Assembly: GCF_000832065.1 (NCBI RefSeq)
Contig: NZ_JXQM01000001.1
Location: 1-64,000, forward strand
Reading direction: 5' to 3'
DNA: 64,000 bases
Source of the DNA: Nitrosospira sp. NpAV
GTDB taxonomy: Bacteria; Pseudomonadota; Gammaproteobacteria; Burkholderiales; Nitrosomonadaceae
A program made the translations under genes and the position numbers. Shown piece after piece: positions 30,201-39,937 of this stretch (the stretch's first letter is position 1; every line of letters begins with the position of its first letter). The notes under the pieces were generated by a model. It did not search any database. It was not told where the DNA came from and saw only the letters and a list, made by a program, of their open reading frames with translations.

Positions 30201-30809
30201 CAGCATTTCGGCAAGCAGGCTTTCGACGCGAGCCACGTCGTTGTCGAGATGTTCCAGCAGGTGCTGGATGTCCTGCGCCACCGCGTCGTCGCCTTCCATC
30301 AGACCAATGGCTGCGCGCGCGGCTTCGAGATATAAATCGGATGCGTCCTCGATTGTTTCCGGTTGCGCACCGAATTCCGATAGTATCGGCATCTGGCGCG
30401 TTAGCGACGCGCACAACGAATCGAGCGTTTGAATGCGCAACCGCCCCGGATTCTCGATGATATGCCAGGCAGCGTGTTTATCTCGCCGCAAGACGGCATC
30501 GGCAAGTTCGCGGGTGAGTTTTTCGTGTGCGGTTTCAGCGGTTTTGGCGGGATCGGATGTGTTGTCGCTCCCCACAAGCGCCCCAACCACCCGTTCGCGC
30601 ATCTCCGCCGCAGCTTTGCGGGTAAACGTAATCGCAACGATCTCTTCCGGCTCATCGGCACACGCAAGCAGCGCGAGGTAACGCTGAATCAGAAGTCCGG
30701 TTTTACCGGAACCGGCAGGCGCCTGAACGATAAAGGAATATTCAGGATTGAGCACACGCCGGCGCTCGGCGAGATCGGGAGTGTCGGGCACAATCGGGGC
30801 GGCGCTCAC
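27252..30809 (-). CDS. addA: AddA-type helicase-nuclease
   Basis: The 1185-aa protein is a UvrD/RecB-type superfamily 1 helicase: Walker A APAGSGKT (30-37), AITFTRKAAAEMRERV (motif Ia), LLIDEFQDTS (motif II), VVGDPMQSIYRFREAE (motif III), IMTIHKAKGLEFDCVIIPGL (motif V) and VAATRARQRLHLL (motif VI). A C-terminal RecB-type nuclease domain ends with VVDYKTSSH. With AddB it resects double-strand breaks to load RecA. It overlaps the end of addB by four bases (ATGA). Confidence 0.93.
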   Translation of the reverse strand: MSAAPIVPDTPDLAERRRVLNPEYSFIVQAPAGSGKTGLLIQRYLALLACADEPEEIVAITFTRKAAAEMRERVVGALVGSDNTSDPAKTAETAHEKLTRELADAVLRRDKHAAWHIIENPGRLRIQTLDSLCASLTRQMPILSEFGAQPETIEDASDLYLEAARAAIGLMEGDDAVAQDIQHLLEHLDNDVARVESLLAEMLARRDHWLRHVHGKDRDELEAALKNTRHAVLKRLCGLCGRYPVSAQSELAGLAQYAAGNLALGGGKPSFAPFEGLNAGVELPGDDERDVAVWIAIADLLLTKEGAWRKQHTVSDGFPPGGTQAEKAIARLWKERALVLMGRLVADDGEALRHALRDIRLLPPPAYTEKQWEVLGAITRLLLRAAGQLKLVFQSHNKVDFTEVAQGALRALGEPEAPTDLALALDYRIRHLLIDEFQDTSISQYELVTKLTAGWEPGDGRSVLVVGDPMQSIYRFREAEVGLFLRARAAGIGNVILHPVSLSSNFRSQRGIVDWVNHAFDQVMPQQENIALGAVPYTPSMATHGMLAGAAVSVHPFFNNDHPAEAAKVVEIVMQVRRDDPSATTAILVRNRNHLHQIVPRLKEAGIRFRAIEIEGLGFRPVVQDLLALTRALVHPADRLAWLALLRAPWCGLTLADIHALISAGAAAIPDNAGDPPDVEKGRRSIKANNRTIWELFNDDACMAALSSDGCARLLRARDVLRNCMDNRCRQSLRLTVEAAWLALGGPGCIEDATDLEDAVVYLDYLEAHEEGGSVPVLSTLEEGLAKLYALPDLKADDTLQIMTIHKAKGLEFDCVIIPGLGRLPRISNKQLFLWMEQPRIKLFAGESNEGSDLLLAPIQETNADADRIYSWLEKLDGEKECFEDERLLYVAATRARQRLHLLGSTGVVYDGGGGFKLKPPAGKTLLNKIWPVVRPAYADAAAQIIASDMGSVAEGEENRKEKKPSVDQSLHRLVSNWALPAAPPSVRWNAQREMTPVSGDIEYSWAGETARHIGTIVHRWLRRIAEDGVENWSMARIQILRDTFKRQLIACGMDRNGSDTHTAVGRVIMALAHAVTDKRGQWLLGPQQDAYNELRMTTVMAGEHRDLIIDRTFLDAEGQRWVVDYKTSSHEGADVEGFLDREQERYRLQLDCYAGLMRISTEGRVRRGLYFPLLRGWREWGGEG

Positions 30810-33583
30810 TCTTCATCCTCCTGCCCGGTAAATAGGGTCTCCATTCGCTCATCAATACGGCAGATGGATCGCAAATCACAATTACGGCACGTATGCGGAA
30901 ATTCCCTGGGATCAACCTGGGCATCACCGCTGGAAAAACTGATTGCGATACGAGTAAGATCGGTGCGCCAGGCGCCAACCAGCTCCTCCCATGAACGGTA
31001 ACGATTACCCAGGCGCGACTCGGGCAGCATCTTCACGCCAGGCAGCACATCGCTATCGCGTACAAGGGCAGCGAATCGCGTGTCGCCCATCTTGACCTGC
31101 GCGAATGCCACCGCGACGGCAGCCGGCTCGGCGGCGACGAGATACAGCGGCAGTTGCGGCTCCTCTGGGCGAGCGCCAAGCATGGCATTCACGGATGGCG
31201 CCCGAGTCTTGTAATCGATGATGATGCGGCGTCCGTCGCCGAATTCGTCTACGCGGTCCAGACATGTCGACAACCGGAGCCCCCCGATGTCGATGCTGCG
31301 CTTGTCTTCAATCGCGATGACTGTGTAACCGCCACGCGCTTTCTCTTCGTCAAGCCATGCACGCGCCAGCCGCACCAGGCGCCGGCGCTCAATTTCCGCG
31401 AAACGCCCCAAAAGCGTGTCTGGGCGTTCCCGCTGAACGCGCGCGATCGCCTTATCCGCGGCGTGCATGAGCAATGATTCAAGACTGTCATCGCTGATGG
31501 TATCCAGCCTACTTTTGGTCTTGAGTTCGTTCCATACCTGTGCGAGCACATGGTGCACCAACGTACCGCGCTCCATTGCATCAAGCCCCGTATGAGGAGT
31601 TCTCATACTTTCGGCGCCGAATCGATGCATTGCCAACGCGCGGAATGGACAAGCGGCATGATCTCTTATCACCGCCGTGCCGCCGCTGACGTCACTGTTC
31701 ATTCCGGTAAGCGCCAGGTCAATTGCCGGTGCCTTGTCGTCAGTGATGCGCTCAAGCCGGCCCGCATTATGAATCAGATCACGGTGGCTGGCGTAAACAG
31801 GCAATACAAGTTCGCGGACAGCGATGTTTGCGATCATCGGACTGGGTGCAAGTTCACGGGTATCGTGATCATCGCCGTGTCGCGAATGACTGAGAATGAT
31901 CTCATCCGCGCTCGACAGCCACGCGTCAGTAAAGCGCTGCGCGAGTTCCATTGACGCGACCGCCGAGCCCCGTGGCAAACTCGCGGCCCGCTGTAGCTCA
32001 ATCGGCAGAAACGGACTCGGACTTGGTTGCAATGGCCATATGTCATTGGACAACCCCATGACCCAAAGATAATCGAACCCCATGCCCGCGGCCTCGAGCA
32101 CGCCAAGTATCTGGATCGGAACGTCTGGTGTCCTGGGCTGGAACTGCGTTTCCGCAGCCATGCGGCGGAGACGCGATACCCCGTCGCTATATCCCATGCG
32201 TGACACTACGCTGCCGAGCGTGGCAAAGTCGGCAAGAACTTCATGCCATTTTTCCAGTATCTGATACTCGGATGAGTCTAGGACACGCTCGCCAGGAAAA
32301 CCGGCAATCCGCAGGGCTTCGGAAACCACTCTCGCCCATGCTGAGGGGGTTTGTAGACGGGATAGCGCTGCCTTGCGGAATTCAGCAAGAGCCGCCAACC
32401 GTTGTACCAGGATCGGGCAGTTTGCTTCGCCTTCGTCACGTTCAATCAGGAGGAGCAGCCGTTCGAGTGTAATCATAGGCTCGGCGCGCTTGCGCAACTG
32501 TGCATCGAGTTGCGCGCGAGCGACCATTTCACTCTCAGCCCCGTCCAGGAAGGGCGAACGGAGTAAAAGGCTGACGTGCGCAAACTCCATTTCCCGCCCG
32601 CTGAGGTCGAGTATCAGGAAAGCTGCGCTTACAAGTGGATAAGCACTCAGAGCCATGCCAAGCGATACGTTAAAGGGCAGCATGCGTCTGGCGGTGCCTG
32701 GCAGCGATTGCTGGACATCCGGTTCCATCACGGAACTAAAAATACGCGTGATTGCGCTGCGATACTTCGAAAACTCCGGAACGACAACACCAATGCGGGC
32801 GGTACCATCAGCCTCGATTCGCGCCCGCGCCCACACCGCCGCACGACGAATCTCGTCATCGCTGTTGTCACATACCACGCGCCCCGCATTGCCGCTGCGC
32901 AGCTGAAGCTGCGGCTTCACCCGCATCACTTCGCAACCCGCCTTCTCAAGTTTAATCAGTAACGCCGCCTGCTGCGGTGTGACGATATCAAAACCGTAGC
33001 AAGCCAAGCGCTTCGGTTTGCTGACCACCGCATATTCGCATAATTCGCTTACCAGGTCGCAAAGACGCGTACGATCAATCTGTTGCGCCCGACGGGTTGT
33101 TTTCTCATAGCATTGGGACCAATCCTGAAATGCCTTGCAATCTTCATTGAGGGAGAAATTCTTGAGCAATGGAACGAGTTGCCACGCATTGGCAAGCTGC
33201 CACGCTTCGCGCGCAAGCCGCGCGGCTGCTCCGATGGCAAGCAAGTCTCCGCCGGTATCTGAACGGCGAATGGCATCTTCCCACAGGATCTGTTCCTGAG
33301 CGGGGGTGAGGAGCACCGGTAATTCAGGCGCCTGCCCGGAATAAAACGCCTCTTCGTAGAGACGTTCAATGAATGTGGAAAACGGGAGGATATCCGCGGC
33401 ATGCCAGGCCGCAATTCCCCGGGCGGCCTGGCATTCGTCGAACTCGCGTTTAAGCGCGATCGCGAGGCGTCGATTGGGAGTAATTACCGTAAGGCCGGCT
33501 TTCAGGCCTACGGCGAGATCCGCGAAAATGTTGCTGAGAGGAGCTTGTGGAAAATTCAGAATGGGAAACATGCGCGGTGACAA
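30806..33583 (-). CDS. addB: AddB-type nuclease subunit
   Basis: The 925-aa partner of AddA has an inactive helicase-like body and a C-terminal PD-(D/E)XK nuclease with IIDYKTRAPS as the Asp-Lys core. Four cysteines typical of the AddB iron-sulfur staple are visible: one in DHAACPFRALAMHRFG and three in CRNCDLRSIC near the C-terminus. The AddB start lies 15 bases after the ferredoxin stop, all on the minus strand. Confidence 0.9.
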   Translation of the reverse strand: MSPRMFPILNFPQAPLSNIFADLAVGLKAGLTVITPNRRLAIALKREFDECQAARGIAAWHAADILPFSTFIERLYEEAFYSGQAPELPVLLTPAQEQILWEDAIRRSDTGGDLLAIGAAARLAREAWQLANAWQLVPLLKNFSLNEDCKAFQDWSQCYEKTTRRAQQIDRTRLCDLVSELCEYAVVSKPKRLACYGFDIVTPQQAALLIKLEKAGCEVMRVKPQLQLRSGNAGRVVCDNSDDEIRRAAVWARARIEADGTARIGVVVPEFSKYRSAITRIFSSVMEPDVQQSLPGTARRMLPFNVSLGMALSAYPLVSAAFLILDLSGREMEFAHVSLLLRSPFLDGAESEMVARAQLDAQLRKRAEPMITLERLLLLIERDEGEANCPILVQRLAALAEFRKAALSRLQTPSAWARVVSEALRIAGFPGERVLDSSEYQILEKWHEVLADFATLGSVVSRMGYSDGVSRLRRMAAETQFQPRTPDVPIQILGVLEAAGMGFDYLWVMGLSNDIWPLQPSPSPFLPIELQRAASLPRGSAVASMELAQRFTDAWLSSADEIILSHSRHGDDHDTRELAPSPMIANIAVRELVLPVYASHRDLIHNAGRLERITDDKAPAIDLALTGMNSDVSGGTAVIRDHAACPFRALAMHRFGAESMRTPHTGLDAMERGTLVHHVLAQVWNELKTKSRLDTISDDSLESLLMHAADKAIARVQRERPDTLLGRFAEIERRRLVRLARAWLDEEKARGGYTVIAIEDKRSIDIGGLRLSTCLDRVDEFGDGRRIIIDYKTRAPSVNAMLGARPEEPQLPLYLVAAEPAAVAVAFAQVKMGDTRFAALVRDSDVLPGVKMLPESRLGNRYRSWEELVGAWRTDLTRIAISFSSGDAQVDPREFPHTCRNCDLRSICRIDERMETLFTGQEDEE

Positions 33584-33598
33584 GCTACCGCTGCCGGA

Positions 33599-33922
33599 TC
33601 AGCGTTCCAGTTTATCCAGCTTATCCGTTACCTTTGCCCAATCATCGGCATCGGCCAAGGCATCTTTCTTTTCAATGATGGGTTTCCAGTCTTTTGATAA
33701 CTCGGAGTTAAGTGTTATGAAATGCTGTTGATCCGTCGGCACATCATCCTCGGCGAAAATCGCTTCCACCGGACACTCAGCCACACATAGTGTGCAATCT
33801 ATACACTCGTCCGGATCGATCACCAGAAAATTAGGCCCCTCGCGAAAGCAGTCCACCGGGCACACATCTACGCAATCAGTGTATTTGCATTTGATACAGC
33901 TTTCAGTTACCACATAAGTCAT
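33599..33922 (-). CDS. fdxA: 7Fe ferredoxin (FdxA)
   Basis: The 107-aa protein is a seven-iron ferredoxin with one [3Fe-4S] and one [4Fe-4S] cluster. Ligand cysteines appear in [19 protein letters not shown] and [12 protein letters not shown]. The C-terminal helix extension of about 45 residues is normal for the FdxA group. The ATG at 33922 has AAGGA upstream; the frame continues open above it, but that part is intergenic. Its exact partner enzyme is not known. Confidence 0.93.
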   Translation of the reverse strand: MTYVVTESCIKCKYTDCVDVCPVDCFREGPNFLVIDPDECIDCTLCVAECPVEAIFAEDDVPTDQQHFITLNSELSKDWKPIIEKKDALADADDWAKVTDKLDKLER

Positions 33923-34126
33923 GACGAGTCCTTGCTTGTCTCTTTGAGAATCCGCGATTTTACCAGAAATTTTGCGGACACCACTAAACTCTATTACCCG
34001 GTTGTGCGAGGATAGCCACGCCATTATCAGGGGTTTAAACACCGGTGTGATTCGCTCAGGCGCAAGCGGCAAAAATGGGTGCAAGCTGACCAGCACTCGC
34101 ATAGGTCCGGAGCGCGGCCCAATGGA

Positions 34127-36184
34127 TTATCCGGGCTTAACCCCACCCCTTCCGTTACCGGGTAATCCGTCGGGCCTGCTCTTTTTCGTATTGAACTCCA
34201 AAGTAATAATCAATTCCCCAACACTGAGCGGCCACTCCAGCATCAGTGTCACAGCCTGCATGATTTTTTCGAATCCGCCTTCTGATTGTGATACGGAATA
34301 ATGAGGCTGTGCACGTAATGCCGCTGGAGATGAGATATTTAGCACAATACTTCCACCCAGTTCATCGTCATCCAGCGTCAAGCGGGTCATAGTGGACAAT
34401 TCAAGCAATTGGCCGAATCCGCCGGGAATCTGACCCTCATGGATGTAGCGGCCACCCCAACCATCGCAACTTGGCATGGCGAGATTGATCTCGGTGCTGA
34501 ATATCCCCTCCACTTCACCGGCAAAACGGTATGACACAAGCAGCCGGTTATCTGTAAGGTTAAAACTTTTTTTAATATGCAGCGGAAACACATCCGCCCG
34601 GAAGCATGTTCCATCGACAGCAGACGACTCATGCCGGTAACTCACAAACACACCATTCAAACGATCCACAAAAAGCCCTCGCGCATGATCGTCAGCTTCC
34701 ATATCAATCGTTTCTATCTTATGCTTGAAACTGATCCGGTCATGTGCCGAGGCGATTCCCGTACCGTTGTGTTCGCGTGCGCCATGCCCGCTCCGATGAA
34801 TTCTATGATGATAATGTTCAGCCTGCCGCTGTAACGTATCGCCAAAATTATGCCGCAATGCATACGAATCAAGTTCATAAATGGCGCCGCCGTCATCCAG
34901 CTTCAGCACTGCCTGGATCAAACCATTCTGTAAATATATTTCCTCCGTTCCGTCAAGATCGGTATCTTCCACGAAACGTGCGGGGCGTGGTGCGCACGCA
35001 TCGAGCATCGCTTCCAGTTCGACGATCGCTTTATAAACTGCACGCCGCAGATGGGGTAGATACAATCCCCCAAACAAACCATGCCAATAGGCATCGTTAG
35101 CCTGGGCCTCATAGAGTCTTTGTTTCATTGCGGCGTCCCTCTTCCCCTCCGGCAAGGCAGCCAGCCGCGCGGAAAGACCCAGCATGCGTTTATGCATCCA
35201 GTTGGATTCGGGATAACGGGACAGGAAATTTTTCCAGATGCCCCCACGCAGGAATGCCTTGTGACGCTCATACCAGCCTGCGGTTTTAGCTTGTTGTATC
35301 AGACCGGCATAGATATTGGCGGGTTGGGCGGGCAATGTCCACTCGTTCATTTCGATATATGAAGTGGTGGGCAAATAAATGATACCGCGGGTTCTTCCCC
35401 CGCTATGATAGTTACGATAATGCTGGGTACGAATCCTGGAGGATGCCAGCACCCCCTGAATGAATTTATCGAGCCAGCCCTTTTCATATACCCATTGATA
35501 CGTTTCCGGCCAGATACCGAACTTTTCGATATCATCAAAATAAATCGCCGCATTACCGCCGCCCGCTGTGTTTTCAGCGAGCGACTCGATATACGCCACG
35601 ACTTCGTTGGCCGGTGAAAACGGCAGCTTGTAACGCAAGGATTCCGAGATGGGAAAGAGATCAAGCTTACGCCCATCTTCTTCAGTGGTGAAATAGCCGT
35701 CCAATTCTGTTGCGGCTTTACCTGCGCAGAGAAAATGATAATCATCCACGATCACATAGCGGATGCCGCAATCGGCCAGAGCCGGCACCACCGTCGCCTC
35801 CCAGACGCGCTCTGTCAGCCACGCGCCTTGAGGACGGTGCCCAAGTTTCATTTCCAGTTTATCCGAGAAGGTCTAAATCTGGCCGATGCGATCCCGGTTG
35901 GGAATCGCCGCCAATACGGGCTCCGTGTCACCGGCGCCGAATAGCTCAACCTGTCCGCGCATCACCATTTCCCGCAACAACGCCATATCCTCTGGATAAC
36001 TGTCAATCAGATAGTCCAATAGCCAACCGGAGATATGCATTGCAAAGCAAAAATCAGGATAACGATAGAGCACACGCAAAAAAGGTTGATAACAGCGCAG
36101 ATGCGCGTCAGCGAGCACTTCTGGGAAATTGCCGACAGGCTGGTGGGCATGAACACCGAAAAGCAGGGAGATGGGTTGGGGCAT
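34127..36184 (-). pseudogene. GH57 4-alpha-glucanotransferase-like gene with an in-frame amber codon
   Basis: Two segments in the same frame read as one GH57 protein of about 685 codons. The first (36184-35876) starts MPQPISLLFGVHAHQPVGNF and runs to NRDRIGQI. The codon at 35875-35873 is TAG, and the reading continues TFSDKLEMKLGHRPQGAWLTERVWE to the TAA at 34127. HAHQPVGNF and GAWLTERVWE (nucleophile Glu region) are family motifs. No frameshift is needed: one base changed from CAG, AAG or GAG would explain the stop. The C-terminal domain is intact. It sits in the glycogen cluster, where it would rearrange alpha-1,4-glucan chains. A sequencing error is possible. Confidence 0.8.
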
Positions 36185-36380
36185 CGAGTTATCCTCGGGA
36201 GAAATATTTCGCCACGGACTTATACGGATGCTTGCGTGCGTACTGCGCCGCTACTTAGTGCTCTTACTGTATGTATAAATATCCTGCTGCCGGAACATCC
36301 GTTCTTGCCAGGTCCCGCCACCGAAATCGCTTCAGTAAGGAAGCGCCGCATTTGAGGCGGAAAGTTTGCGATAACCTATC

Positions 36381-38117
36381 TCAAGAAGCGCGTCGCATTG
36401 TGCCGCCAGACTCGGGAGCACCGCCCCCATGACTGATGGGTTCGAGTACGGTTTTTGGCGTTGGCAGTTTTAGCAGACCATAAAGATTGGCCAGGTTTTC
36501 GCGAAATAACTGATCGAAGCTCGATACCACATAAGGCGGATTATAATCGCCTAACCACCAGAACCAGTCGGAACTTTCGCAGGAAGCCAGCTGCCGCTCG
36601 GCTTTGAGCATTTCTTCATCGGTCAATCGTCCGCTTTGCATTACCAGGTCGTAGCTATGCTTGGCTGCACACAACAGATCCCAGGCGTAATTCTTATCAC
36701 GGTCGCCGATCCATGTGGAGAACGTGCCATATACCCAGCTACCGGCAGCCAATACCGGCAGATCGGTCGCGTCAATGTGCTTCATCGATGCAATATAGTC
36801 ATGATAAGTGGTGACTTGAATCGAGGCATGGTTTTCAAGTATCCCATACAGATCATTAAGAAAATAGTATCCATTGTACGGGTAGTACTCCCACGCATTT
36901 TCGCCGTCCAGAATCACGCTTACCACCGGATTCTCTCCGGGCAGCGCATTACGGCCGATATCTTCAAGGGAGTGCACCAAATGCTCGGCGGCATCGCGTC
37001 CGAACCATTTCGCATACTCGAAGCCGATCATGTCCGATAACTTCTCATCGCGGAAGAAGCAGGTAACGCTGTCGGTTTTACCTCGTACCCGGTAGGGACG
37101 ATAGAGATAACGTCCTCGGTCTGGTAGATGCTGGTTTTCATATGAATGGCGCAAGCTATTGGCCAGCACGGCTTCGCCACTGGCGGTCCATTGACAACCA
37201 TGTTCCGCCAGGATTTCCAGGAACGGCGCGGATACGGCGCCTTCCGCCGGCCACACGCCCCCGGGGCGTATGCCGAAGCGCCGCGTATGACTTTCGATGG
37301 CCGAGGCCAGATGAACCGCGACGCGCCCCCTCCCTCCAGGGTAAGCCGGCTCCGCTGGCAGATTCTCATGGGGCATGCTGTCGCGAGCGGAGGAGAAATC
37401 GATCAGCAGTGGAGCGAGCGGATGGTAATGCGGCGTAGTGGACAACTCGATCTGACCCGACTCGGCCAGCTTGCGGTAGCGCGGAATCAACTCCTGTATC
37501 AATTTCCCAATAAGATCGAGCAATTGCATCCGGTCAGCATGGCTGAAACCCCCGCCTTGCGTCATCAATCGCACCACGGTCTCATTGGTTCTGCGCACGC
37601 TCTCCCCGGTCCACGCCAGGTGATACCATACCAGCAGGTCCGCCAGATACTGGGCGGAAAGATAGGCCAGCTCAGCCTCTCCGTGTCCCCGCAACGTTTC
37701 ATGCATATCATACAGACGCTTATATGCCGGATACGGCTGCATCATCGTTACATGATTGCTGCGAAAACAACTATCGAATACACGCAGGCGATCACTGGCG
37801 GAGACTTGCTCCAGGTCAGGCGTCGCCAGCAAACGCAACAGCGGGTCCCGTATATCTCCCATGGCGAACTGTGCGGCATAGTCCTCCAGTTGATCCAGCA
37901 GCACCGGCACAAAATTTACAACCGCCTTCATTAAAGGATGCGCCTCGAGATGCGATACCATATCGGTGTAATCTTTGATGGCGTGCAGATACACCCACGG
38001 CAGCATGAATTCGCCCGTCTCGTAATTGCGATAATCCGGCTGATGCATGTGCCACAGCAGGACAAAATTTATTGGTTGCATTTCGATATAGACCTGATTC
38101 GACAGCTTACGTGCCAT
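36381..38117 (-). CDS. Glycoside hydrolase family 57 protein
   Basis: The 578-aa protein has the GH57 beta/alpha barrel: LLWHMHQPDYRN (motif 1), TTPHYHPLAPLL (motif 2), GVWPAEGAVS with the likely nucleophile Glu (motif 3) and ILDGENAWEYY with the acid/base Asp (motif 4). Family members act on alpha-glucans as amylases, branching enzymes or transferases; the exact reaction is not assigned. It lies 117 bases downstream of glgC on the same strand, with the interrupted GH57 gene next, so a glycogen role is likely. The ATG at 38117 is used; MQPINF twelve codons later is the alternative. Confidence 0.85.
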   Translation of the reverse strand: MARKLSNQVYIEMQPINFVLLWHMHQPDYRNYETGEFMLPWVYLHAIKDYTDMVSHLEAHPLMKAVVNFVPVLLDQLEDYAAQFAMGDIRDPLLRLLATPDLEQVSASDRLRVFDSCFRSNHVTMMQPYPAYKRLYDMHETLRGHGEAELAYLSAQYLADLLVWYHLAWTGESVRRTNETVVRLMTQGGGFSHADRMQLLDLIGKLIQELIPRYRKLAESGQIELSTTPHYHPLAPLLIDFSSARDSMPHENLPAEPAYPGGRGRVAVHLASAIESHTRRFGIRPGGVWPAEGAVSAPFLEILAEHGCQWTASGEAVLANSLRHSYENQHLPDRGRYLYRPYRVRGKTDSVTCFFRDEKLSDMIGFEYAKWFGRDAAEHLVHSLEDIGRNALPGENPVVSVILDGENAWEYYPYNGYYFLNDLYGILENHASIQVTTYHDYIASMKHIDATDLPVLAAGSWVYGTFSTWIGDRDKNYAWDLLCAAKHSYDLVMQSGRLTDEEMLKAERQLASCESSDWFWWLGDYNPPYVVSSFDQLFRENLANLYGLLKLPTPKTVLEPISHGGGAPESGGTMRRAS

Positions 38118-38234
38118 AAATTATTCATAATTTCCATTCCTGATTTCTTGAGGAATCCCAGCATAGGTCCTGTCGTGCGCGTGTTACCGAAAAACTTGGG
38201 ACTTATTCAGGATTTCTCTGGCATTATCTCCTGG

Positions 38235-39512
38235 TTACCTGACATGATGTATTCTTTGGTTAAGCATTTCGGAGGTAATCAATGTGACGCCATTTTCGGT
38301 GACATGAAATCGCTTACGATCCTCTTCCGGGTCGAATCCCGCCATCAAACCCGGTGGAATCATACAATTCTTGTCCACTATTACCCGCCTCAGGCTCACG
38401 TTACGGCCGATATCCACATTGGGTAGAATTACCGAATCCTCGATGCTGCTGTAGCTGCGTACCTGAACATTGGAAAATAATAGCGAGCGTCGCACCGTCG
38501 AGCCGCTGATAATGCACCCGCCCGAAACCATCGAATCGAGCGCCTGACCTCTCCGATCATCATCATCAAATACAAATTTAGCGGGGGGCAACTGTTCCTG
38601 ATGAGTCCAGATCGGCCAATCCTCATCATACAAATTGAGATCCGGCGTCACATGAGTAAGATCAAGATTGGCTTCCCAGTAAGCATCGATGGTGCCCACG
38701 TCCCGCCAGTAAGGCACGCCGGATGCCACGTTGACGCAACTGTCAAAAAAACGGTGGGCGAATACCCGGTGACGAGGCACGAGGTACGGAATCAGGTCTT
38801 TGCCAAAATCATGGGACGAGCGCCGTTCATCATGGTCGTGAATCAATTGCTCAAAAAGAAACGAGGCATTGAACACATAAATACCCATGCTCGCAAGCAC
38901 TTGTCCAGGTTGCCCCGGAATGTGCGTGGGGTCCGCGGGTTTTTCCGCAAAGCTGGTGACGCGCCAATCGTCGTTAATACTCATGACGCCGAATGCGCCC
39001 GCTTCAGCCGCCGGAATGTCGATACACGCCACTGTCATGTCTGCGGCCTTCTCCACATGATCCGCCAGCAATTTGCTATAGTCCATCTTGTAAACATGAT
39101 CACCCCCCAGGATCAGCACATACTGAGGATCGTGCCGGCGGAGGATATCGATATTCTGGTACACGGCGTCGGCGGTTCCCTGGTACCAGGTTTCCTCGAT
39201 CCGCTGCTGAGCCGGCAGCAGCTCGACGAATTCCTTAAAGCGCCCGTCGAGAAAACCCCATCCGTGCTGGATATGGCTGATAAGACTCTGCGCCTTGTAC
39301 TGAGTGGCGACGCCAATCCGGCGAATACCGGAGTTAACGCAGTTTGAGAGGGGAAAATCAATGATGCGGAATTTGCCGCCAAAAGGCACGGCGGGTTTGG
39401 CGCGCCAATCGGTAAGCTGCCGCAAACGGCTACCCCGCCCCCCCGCCAATATCAACGCGATTGAATTACGCGTAACCTGGCTATGAAAACGCAAATCCGC
39501 TTCTTGTGTCAT
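38235..39512 (-). CDS. glgC: Glucose-1-phosphate adenylyltransferase
   Basis: The 425-aa enzyme makes ADP-glucose, the committed step of bacterial glycogen synthesis. The N-terminal nucleotidyltransferase domain has [40 protein letters not shown], the [12 protein letters not shown] active-site loop and [12 protein letters not shown]. The C-terminal left-handed beta-helix has repeats typical of allosteric GlgC. It is divergent from glgB, with about 425 bases between. Confidence 0.95.
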   Translation of the reverse strand: MTQEADLRFHSQVTRNSIALILAGGRGSRLRQLTDWRAKPAVPFGGKFRIIDFPLSNCVNSGIRRIGVATQYKAQSLISHIQHGWGFLDGRFKEFVELLPAQQRIEETWYQGTADAVYQNIDILRRHDPQYVLILGGDHVYKMDYSKLLADHVEKAADMTVACIDIPAAEAGAFGVMSINDDWRVTSFAEKPADPTHIPGQPGQVLASMGIYVFNASFLFEQLIHDHDERRSSHDFGKDLIPYLVPRHRVFAHRFFDSCVNVASGVPYWRDVGTIDAYWEANLDLTHVTPDLNLYDEDWPIWTHQEQLPPAKFVFDDDDRRGQALDSMVSGGCIISGSTVRRSLLFSNVQVRSYSSIEDSVILPNVDIGRNVSLRRVIVDKNCMIPPGLMAGFDPEEDRKRFHVTENGVTLITSEMLNQRIHHVR

Positions 39513-39746
39513 CGGATAGTCCTCCGCATGTTTTTATACCGGATGTTCCATAAATCCGCGTAATACAGGGCCTTGTTTTTCTGGGATATCTTGTAAAGGC
39601 CGGCGTTGCTATTCATGCGCCCGACTGAACAAAACTTCCACACGAAACCAATACAGCGAGAACACGCGTAATGGAACATCTGCATTATGTTTATACCACT
39701 TCTTTTCCGCCTATGCACCTATTGCGATGGCGAAGCTTATCGTAGT

Positions 39747-39894
39747 GTTAAATCCAGATAATTCATATGGCGGCTCTGTGGGGCCTCCCAAGTGCTGGCG
39801 GTCAATTTCGGGCATTTTAGCGCGCCTCAGCAGAACCGCCTCTCGCAACCCGCCTCGCCATTCTCTCTCGTCCGAATGGATTATCTGGGTTTAC
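39747..39894. repeat. R2 inverted-repeat element in the glgC-glgB intergenic region
   Basis: GTTAAATCCAGATAATTCAT (39747-39766) is matched on the opposite strand by GTAAACCCAGATAATCCAT (39894-39876), giving a 148-bp unit with roughly 19-bp inverted ends. The right end is about 45 bases before the glgB start. The rest of the 39513-39937 interval holds the divergent promoters, none of which is clear. The same end sequence occurs at 47037 and, on the minus strand, at 34137-34117. Confidence 0.65.
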
Positions 39895-39937
39895 CGATCT
39901 AAATCCATAGCCACGTCAAGCAAGCTATAATCCCGGC

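Noticed and set aside
33923-34102. Upstream extension of the ferredoxin frame by 60 codons
   Set aside because: FdxA proteins begin MTYVVT, and AAGGA sits just upstream of that ATG; the extension reads as intergenic sequence.
34021-34137. Additional R2 element downstream of the GH57 pseudogene
   Set aside because: GTTAAGCCCGGATAATCCAT on the minus strand (34137-34117) matches an R2 end, but the second copy near 34040-34020 is in the same orientation and weaker, so a full element is not shown.
35873-35875. TAG in the GH57 gene as a recoded (pyrrolysine or suppressed) codon
   Set aside because: No reason to expect pyrrolysine machinery in this group, and the position is not a catalytic residue; a point mutation or sequencing error is simpler.
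37146-37934. 262-codon plus-strand open frame opposite the GH57 gene
   Set aside because: Antisense shadow of a well-supported gene; no family resemblance and no start signal.
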